A DNA stretch of 10,072 nucleotides from Bacillota bacterium (lineage in GTDB: Bacteria; Bacillota; Clostridia; Lachnospirales; Bianqueaceae): contig JAFVHC010000057.1 of NCBI GenBank assembly GCA_017474705.1, forward strand, positions 1-10,072, in the 5' to 3' direction. The notes beneath the pieces were generated by a model. The model searched no databases. It worked only from the letters and a program-made list of their open reading frames with translations, and was not told where the DNA came from. Made by a program: the position numbers and the translations under genes. Each line of letters opens with the position of its first letter. Position 1 is the stretch's first letter. Below, in pieces: positions 5,889-10,072 of the stretch.

Positions 5889-7271
5889 TCAAATGACTTG
5901 TCTGTTTTTCCACTTGCCGCTTCTGAAGCGCCAGATATCCAGTCCGGTCTTGATGCACCAATCCAGTGCCATCGCCAGCGCGATGCCGATGACGCCCATG
6001 CCCAGCCACTTGGCCAGCAGGAAGGAAAGGAACGTGCGGCAGATGACCGTGCAGAAGATCGACGCCCACATGGTGAACTTGACGTCGCCCGCGGCGCGCA
6101 GCCCTGAGGACAGCGGCATCGCGAAGGGCTGCACCGTCGCCGAGAACAGATTATGGATGGCCACGATGACCAGGATCAGATATTTGGTGTGACTGCTTAA
6201 ATCATACAGCGGTAAAAGTATCGGCGTCAGCGCCATGACCGCCGCGTTCCAGAGCACCGCCAGCACCACGGACATCCGGGTCAGCTTGCGCATGTACCAC
6301 TCCGCGGCCGCCTCGTCTCTTGCGCCGACACACTGTCCGATGACCGTGATGAACACCGTGCTCATGGACGTGCCCATGCAGGCCGCCAAGGACCAGAAGG
6401 TCTGTCCGGTGGAATTCGCCGCGATCTGCGAGGTGCCGAAGGTCGCGACCAGGATGCCCAGCACCACCTTCGCCGCCTGGAACAGCGTGCTCTCCGCGGA
6501 ATTGGGGATCGCCACGCCCAGGATCCTTTTGCTCATGCGTACGTCCAGGCGCAGCATGTGCTTGAGCTCCACCTGCACCTGCTGGTTCTTGCGGAAGCAC
6601 AGCACCGTCATCACGATGGCCGCCACATACCAGGATAAGGTGGTGGGCCAGGCGACACCGGCCGCACCGGCGTGCAGCACGAAGATACCGATGGCGTTGC
6701 CCACGACGTTTACGATGTTGGCCAGCATCGACACTTTCATGGTGACCGAAGTCTTGCCCATGGTGCGGTACAAAGCCGCACCGGCATTGTAGATCGCGTT
6801 GGCCGGGAAGGACAGGGCCACGATCCACATATAGGTCTTGCAGGCCGCCATGGTCTCAGGCTCCGTGGCCGGGTACATGACCTGCAGCAGGGCAGAGCCG
6901 AAGAAAAGCATCAGCGCCATGCAGACCAGGGAGACCACGCCAGCCAGATGGAAGATCTGCGAAGCCGCCAGATTCCCATGATTCCGGTCTTTACTGCCGA
7001 TGTACTGGGCTACGACCACCGAACCACCGGCGGAAATGGCTGTGAACAAGTAGATGAAGATGGTGTAGATCATGGTGTCCAGACCGACGCCGGCTACGAC
7101 GGCTTCGCCCGCGTAGCTGACCATCATGGTGTCCGCCAGGCCCACCACCATCTGCAGCAGCTGCTCCACGACCAACGGTATGATCATGGCTTTCAGCATG
7201 CTGTTGGTGAATATCTGACGCTGATCGTCCAACGGTCGTTTTGGTTCGATCAGGCGTTGAAAAAGGCTCAT
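5889..7271 (-). CDS. MATE-family multidrug/small-molecule exporter
   Basis: This 460-residue membrane protein belongs to the MATE family, which exports small molecules across the cytoplasmic membrane using a sodium or proton gradient. About 12 hydrophobic segments are visible, in two related halves: the first half includes MIIPLVVEQLLQMVVGLADTMMVSYAG and SAGGSVVVAQYIGSKD, the second includes VAIPNSAESTLFQAAKVVLG and TVFITVIGQCVGARDEAAAEWYMRK. The repeated polar VAQYIG/IGQCVGA loops are typical. The start is the ATG at 7269-7271, with AGGAGG 7 bases upstream; a longer in-frame start at 7314-7316 would place the ribosome site inside the gene and lies next to the -10 element. It is the first gene of the operon with the hydrolase and the aldo/keto reductase. 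The substrate is unknown. Confidence 0.92.
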   Translation of the reverse strand: MSLFQRLIEPKRPLDDQRQIFTNSMLKAMIIPLVVEQLLQMVVGLADTMMVSYAGEAVVAGVGLDTMIYTIFIYLFTAISAGGSVVVAQYIGSKDRNHGNLAASQIFHLAGVVSLVCMALMLFFGSALLQVMYPATEPETMAACKTYMWIVALSFPANAIYNAGAALYRTMGKTSVTMKVSMLANIVNVVGNAIGIFVLHAGAAGVAWPTTLSWYVAAIVMTVLCFRKNQQVQVELKHMLRLDVRMSKRILGVAIPNSAESTLFQAAKVVLGILVATFGTSQIAANSTGQTFWSLAACMGTSMSTVFITVIGQCVGARDEAAAEWYMRKLTRMSVVLAVLWNAAVMALTPILLPLYDLSSHTKYLILVIVAIHNLFSATVQPFAMPLSSGLRAAGDVKFTMWASIFCTVICRTFLSFLLAKWLGMGVIGIALAMALDWCIKTGLDIWRFRSGKWKNRQVI

Positions 7272-7331
7272 ACCTCGACCTCCTATAGTCCTCTTTTTAC
7301 ACTTGCATTCTACCATAGGGGTCGAGGTATG
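7269..7331. repeat. Inverted repeat bracketing the MATE promoter and start site
   Basis: CATACCTCGACC (7269-7280) and GGTCGAGGTATG (7320-7331) are perfect 12-bp inverted copies. Pairing extends by CCTAT/ATAGG after one bulged base, leaving about 28 bp between the arms. The left arm contains the MATE ribosome site and start codon. The right arm fills much of the spacer between its -35 and -10 elements. It could be a paired operator or a relic duplication. Confidence 0.75.
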
Positions 7332-7335
7332 ACAA
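7307..7335 (-). promoter_or_regulatory. Probable sigma-A promoter of the MATE operon
   Basis: On the minus strand, TTGTCA (7330-7335) and TAGAAT (7307-7312) are separated by exactly 17 bp and each differs from consensus at one base. Transcription would start near 7300, giving a leader of about 30 bases before the MATE start. Confidence 0.65.
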
Positions 7336-7359
7336 ATACTTAGATTTTATGCTTCTCCC

Positions 7360-7415
7360 ATGCCTATAAGGCATCGAATGTGTTCGATGAACTGTTCTGT
7401 CGCGTTTGAACAGTT
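7360..7415. repeat. Three adjoining small palindromes at the LysR break point
   Basis: ATGCCT/AGGCAT (7360-7374, 3-base loop), CATCGAA/TTCGATG (7372-7389, 4-base loop) and AACTGTTC/GAACAGTT (7390-7415, 10-base loop) lie back to back, all perfect. The last runs into the end of the LysR-like coding part. They may be a recombination hot spot, an operator cluster or a weak terminator; no T run follows. Confidence 0.7.
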
Positions 7416-7578
7416 GCACGCCCGTCTCTTCCTCCAACTGCGCCAGCTGCCGGGACAACGTCGGCTGCGTAAGGTGCAGCACCTCCGCCGCCCTGGAGAT
7501 GCTCTCCTCCCTTGCCACGGTCAAAAAGTATTTCAAAACCCGAATTTCCATAGAGATCGTCCTTTATCATGATATCGG

Positions 7579-7720
7579 CACATGCTGTGATGTGTACTCC
7601 TCACTTCTGGCCTGTGTTCTGAAGCGTCCCCACATGCCACGAAGAATTATTATCGCGCTCAGCCTGTGTTTTGCAAAGTGTCCACATGTTTTTTGAACCA
7701 ACTGCTTCATTCAGCCTGTG
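7579..7720. repeat. Array D: three CACATG/CCTGTG units, exact 52-bp period
   Basis: Units lie at 7579-7616, 7631-7668 and 7683-7720, each exactly 38 bp with 14-bp linkers, so the geometry matches arrays A and C although the end sequence is different. Here the linker region is the conserved part: a 27-bp stretch starting GCCTGTGTT and ending CCACATG occurs at 7610-7636 and 7662-7688, with degraded copies at 7714-7740 and perhaps 7558-7584. The interiors are 25-bp unrelated sequences. The array lies between the truncated LysR gene and the insertion sequence and would be in the regulator's leader or promoter region. No gene is seen in 7552-7819. Confidence 0.78.
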
Positions 7721-7752
7721 CCTCAGCCGTTGATACAACATATCTATCTTAC

Positions 7753-7758
7753 ATTATA
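7753..7758 (-). promoter_or_regulatory. Possible -10 element for the LysR gene
   Basis: A perfect TATAAT on the minus strand points toward the LysR fragment, so any transcript would run through array D. No good -35 is present at 16-18 bp, so this is weak. Confidence 0.3.
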
Positions 7759-7818
7759 GCCTATTCTCCTCCATTTTTCGCACTTTTCTTCTTACAGAAT
7801 ATGAATGTCAATTATAAA

Positions 7819-7875
7819 GTGAGCCACGCGCTCGCTTGATTTTGAGCCACTTTCGCTCACCTGAAAGTGAGCCAC
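7819..7875. repeat. Left terminal repeats of the IS21-family element
   Basis: Three copies of (GT/TT)GAGCCAC at 7819-7827, 7842-7850 and 7867-7875 are spaced 23 and 25 bp apart. The last is part of a GCTCAC/GTGAGC hairpin (7855-7872). IS21 ends carry multiple transposase-binding repeats, which these match in position. The last copy abuts the istB stop codon. Confidence 0.82.
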
Positions 7876-8622
7876 CTACGAGTTGCGTTTTGTATGTTCC
7901 AACCTGTAAGACTCACCGTTCATATCAAGTATGTAGGACTTGAATGTAAGCCTGTCTACAAGCGCTGCAACCATTGCGGAATTCTCGAACAGATCAGTCC
8001 ATTCTGAGAATGGCAGATTGGTTGTGACAATGATACTGCCACGTTCACTGCGATCAGCGATGACCTTAAAGAGAAGTTCCGACTGATAACGGTCAAAACT
8101 CACATACCCCATCTCATCCAGAATCAACAGATCAACACTTCTGATCCTCTTCTCAAGTTTACCAAGGGAATAATTATCTCTTGCTTCTGCGAGTTCCGTC
8201 GACAGGGAGGCTGCGTTTTTGAACAACACACTCATGCCGGATGAACAGGCTTTAAGGCCGATCCCTATGGCGATGTGTGTTTTTCCTCGTCCGGGATTGC
8301 CGATCATTACAAGGTTTTTCTTCTCGTTGATAAAGCGGCAGCTGGCCAGTTCATTCATGAAGACGGTTGATATTTTCCCGTCGTATCGTGATATATCCAG
8401 CTCATCAAGCGTCTTGGTATAAGGGAAGCATGCCTGTTTCAGTCTGCGGCGGTTATTGTTTTCCTGCCGTTGCTCATACTCCTTCTGCATCAGCGTCAGG
8501 AGCAGTTGCTCAAAGCCCGTATTAGGAGCAGCCTGACGAAGGATATCATTATAAGTCATGAAGGTCGGAACTTTGAGCAGTTTTGACAGGATCCGTATCT
8601 GTTCAAATGTTGGATCAGTCAC
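7876..8622 (-). CDS. istB: IstB-like ATPase, IS21 transposition helper
   Basis: This 248-residue protein is the AAA+ ATPase that helps the IstA transposase choose and capture target DNA. It has a Walker A motif GNPGRGKT (residues 108-115), Walker B LLILDEMGY (165-173), a sensor-like IIVTTNLPFSEW and the family's C-terminal SYRLEH. The length is normal. I place the start at the GTG (8620-8622), giving MTDPTFEQIRILSK. AAGGTGG lies just upstream, and the start overlaps the end of istA by 8 bases, as is common in IS21. An ATG further upstream (8694) would run inside istA and lacks a ribosome site. The gene appears intact. Confidence 0.92.
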   Translation of the reverse strand: MTDPTFEQIRILSKLLKVPTFMTYNDILRQAAPNTGFEQLLLTLMQKEYEQRQENNNRRRLKQACFPYTKTLDELDISRYDGKISTVFMNELASCRFINEKKNLVMIGNPGRGKTHIAIGIGLKACSSGMSVLFKNAASLSTELAEARDNYSLGKLEKRIRSVDLLILDEMGYVSFDRYQSELLFKVIADRSERGSIIVTTNLPFSEWTDLFENSAMVAALVDRLTFKSYILDMNGESYRLEHTKRNS

Positions 8623-9993
8623 TTGCCGCCACCTTCTTTCCGATACTGAGATCATCATACTGACGAAGATCAACGGATCTGACAGTGACAACATCCCGGA
8701 TTACCGGGGCTGTTTCCGTAAGCTGCCTGTCCGCATAGTGGCGGAGCACAGACAGCACATGTTCTCCATGAGGCTTCTGCAGTCTGAGCTGCTCCAGTAC
8801 TTCGGGCGGAATATTCTGTTTTACCGGGGCTGCGTCAAAAACAGCTCTGGGTCGTTTTTCAAGAAGCGGCATATAATCATCCAGATGGTAGGAAGTCTGA
8901 TTCCTTCCCATAAGCCTGTTATGAGTTGAGATGCGCACTCCTCGATAATAGATCTCGATGATTTCGGGATATCCTTTGATACTGACGGACAGCCCAACGA
9001 ACTTTACCGGCACGGAATAAGTATTCGTTTTGAACCGTACCGTTGAAAACGCGTTTACCCTGGCATCCACACACCTGGCCGTTTCGAAACGATAGCTGGG
9101 CAAGGGCCTCAGGTGTTTGCATTCTTCTGCCATGAGAACGGCGACTTTCTCATTACGACTTCTTATTACAGTGTTTTCATATTTCCGGCACCGTTCCAGC
9201 AGCAGCTGGTTGAGTTCATCTATGTTTGATACCCGCGGGATCGGAACACATATGTTACGTCTGGCCCAGCCGACAAGGCCTTCGACAAGACCTTTTTCAT
9301 GACCTTCTGCTGGATTGCAGAAAACCGGTTCATAGCCGTAATGAGCACTGAGCGCGTTGTATGCCGGCTGCAGACGCGCACTGGCCCCGAATCCATCTTT
9401 AACAGCAACCTTACTGTTGTCAAAGATGACTCTGGCCGTTACTCCACCAATCTCTTCGAAAGTCTTTACGATTGCATCGTAGAAGCTTTCCTCGTTCTGC
9501 TTATGATAAGCCAGAACAACCGGCCTGCAGCTGTAACAAAGTCTTGCACAGAATAGATTGATCCGGACTTTACAGGAGCCTTCATATATGTCAGCTTCGC
9601 CCCAGTCTATCTGTATGGCATCTCCTGGATCAACTGTAATGGCACGAATGCCTGTGGCATAGTGTTTTTGATCTCACGGACCTTTCTGCGAATCGTAGAT
9701 TCACCGCCTGTGAAGCCCATTTCCTCGACTAAACGGTCATAGATGCGTTTAGCGGTATGCTTCTGTTTCTTGAAAGAAACAAGTTTGTCTTCTTCGAGGC
9801 AGTTTCTGATAAAGGCCTCGATCTCCCCGGTAAGCACTGTTGATTCCCTTTCTGGAGTCTTTCGCTCCCAAGGGACGGCTTCCCCGGCGCAATACTTTTT
9901 CACAGTATTACGCGAGATACCAAGCGATCTCGCAATGCTTCGCTGGCTTTCGCCTGCGAGATAACGCTGTCGGATCTGTTTGTAATCATTCAC
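8615..9993 (-). pseudogene. istA: IstA-type DDE transposase, frameshifted
   Basis: Two frames together encode a full-length IS21 transposase of about 460 residues. The first part (9993 to about 9640) has the N-terminal helix-turn-helix (MNDYKQIRQRYLAGESQRSI, then ARSLGISRNTVKKY). The second part (about 9640 to 8615) carries the catalytic DDE core: D in AIQIDWGEAD, D in ARVIFDNSK and E in NPAEGHEKGLVEG, then the C-terminal domain ending VAASD. One base appears to be missing near 9637-9640, where CCA-TTA-CAG should read CCA-TTN-ACA-GTT. The first frame then stops at TAG (9607-9609). The GTG at 9991-9993 has AAAGGTGG 8 bases upstream. There is no slippery heptamer at the break, so a mutation or sequencing error is likelier than programmed frameshifting. 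Confidence 0.88.
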
Positions 9994-10016
9994 TGTTATA
10001 ACCACCTTTGATCACC

Positions 10017-10040
10017 TCTGAACCTCATGATAGGTTCAGA
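10017..10040. repeat. Perfect hairpin in the istA leader
   Basis: TCTGAACCT (10017-10025) and AGGTTCAGA (10032-10040) are perfect 9-bp arms with a 6-base loop. The structure lies about 24 bases before the istA start. In a transcript from outside the element it could hide or terminate expression, a common way of protecting transposase genes from outside promoters; this role is inferred. Confidence 0.6.
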
Positions 10041-10051
10041 GTAATACCAAA

Positions 10052-10072
10052 GTGGCTCACTTTCAAGTGAGC
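10052..10072. repeat. Inner right terminal repeat of the IS21-family element
   Basis: GTGGCTCAC (10052-10060) is the inverted counterpart of the left-end GTGAGCCAC repeats, followed by a GCTCACTT/AAGTGAGC hairpin (10055-10072). More copies are expected just outside the window. Confidence 0.8.

Larger units (their letters stand above)
7297..7551 (-). pseudogene. Truncated LysR-family regulator (DNA-binding domain only)
   Basis: The first 52 residues are a clear LysR-type winged helix-turn-helix (MEIRVLKYFLTVAREESISR, then AAEVLHLTQPTLSRQLAQLE, then EETGVQLFKR). AAAGGA lies 9 bases before the ATG. After residue 52 the sequence stops resembling LysR and becomes an unrelated 32-residue tail (TVHRTHSMPYRHGR...) that ends in the MATE promoter. 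A full LysR protein is about 290-300 residues, so the effector-binding domain is missing. Similarity ends at about 7396, inside a cluster of small palindromes (7360-7415), which suggests a deletion or rearrangement there. It may once have controlled the MATE operon. A short HTH protein that still binds DNA cannot be excluded. Confidence 0.8.
7820..10072 (-). mobile_element. IS21-family insertion sequence (right end outside window)
   Basis: The element carries the two-gene istA-istB arrangement and terminal repeats that define IS21. The left end has three GAGCCAC copies (7821-7827, 7844-7850, 7869-7875). The visible right side has the inverted counterpart GTGGCTCAC (10052-10060). The inner 21 bp of the left end (7855-7875) match the reverse complement of 10052-10072 at 20 of 21 positions. 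The left boundary is placed at the TG at 7820, from the 5'-TG...CA-3' rule of the family. The right boundary and any target duplication are beyond the window. Its base composition is visibly more AT-rich than the chromosomal operons. The nonsense frameshift in istA suggests it cannot move by itself. Confidence 0.9.

Noticed and set aside
5244..6107. 287-codon plus-strand open frame
   Set aside because: Antisense to the hydrolase and the end of the MATE gene; it spans an operon junction and resembles nothing.
6202..6828. 208-codon minus-strand open frame
   Set aside because: A second frame inside the MATE gene, rich in G, R and H as expected for a shadow of a GC-rich gene.
7272..7316. Longer start for the MATE gene
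   Set aside because: It would add 15 charged residues before the membrane part, put the AGGAGG site inside the gene and start beside the -10 element.
9630..9700. Programmed -1 frameshift in istA
   Set aside because: There is no good slippery heptamer at the break; the nearest A-run (about 9665-9672) is preceded by C, and the protein alignment places the missing base later.

Overview
The window looks like the chromosome of an anaerobic gut-type Firmicute (class Clostridia, probably Lachnospiraceae or Oscillospiraceae). This is inferred from strong AGGAGG-type ribosome sites, moderately GC-rich genes, the peptide deformylase and flavodoxin-like subfamilies, and an IS21-family insertion sequence. 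Every gene called lies on the minus strand, so transcription runs right to left.

Layout from left to right: (1) positions 1-407 hold the start of an unrecognised gene that runs off the left edge. (2) 510-759 is a regular repeat array (array A). (3) 787-3186 is one operon, read from the right: flavodoxin-like oxidoreductase, HAD phosphatase fused to a second domain, MmcQ/YjbR-like protein, peptide deformylase, then a hairpin terminator. The last three genes overlap by 4 bases each. (4) 3187-4024 is an 840-bp gap with two more arrays (B and C). (5) 3973-7335 is a second operon, read from the right: a recognisable promoter, a MATE-family exporter, a metallo-beta-lactamase-fold hydrolase, an aldo/keto reductase and a long hairpin terminator. 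The neighbours fit a small-molecule detoxification or export unit, but the substrate is unknown. (6) 7297-7551 is a LysR regulator cut off just after its DNA-binding domain. (7) 7579-7720 is a fourth array (D). (8) 7820 to the right edge is an IS21-family element with istB intact, istA carrying a one-base frameshift, and repeated GAGCCAC termini; its far end lies outside the window.

The most unusual feature is in the gaps between operons. Four arrays share one geometry: 38- or 39-bp units with inverted-repeat ends, usually separated by 14-bp linkers, giving a 52-53-bp period. The end sequence differs from array to array (TTACGT/ACGTAA; TACCTGAT/ATCAGGTA; TACTTTCT/AGAAAGTA; CACATG/CCTGTG), and the interiors and linkers are largely unconserved. 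Spacing is kept while sequence is not. I do not recognise this as a named repeat family, and its function is unknown.
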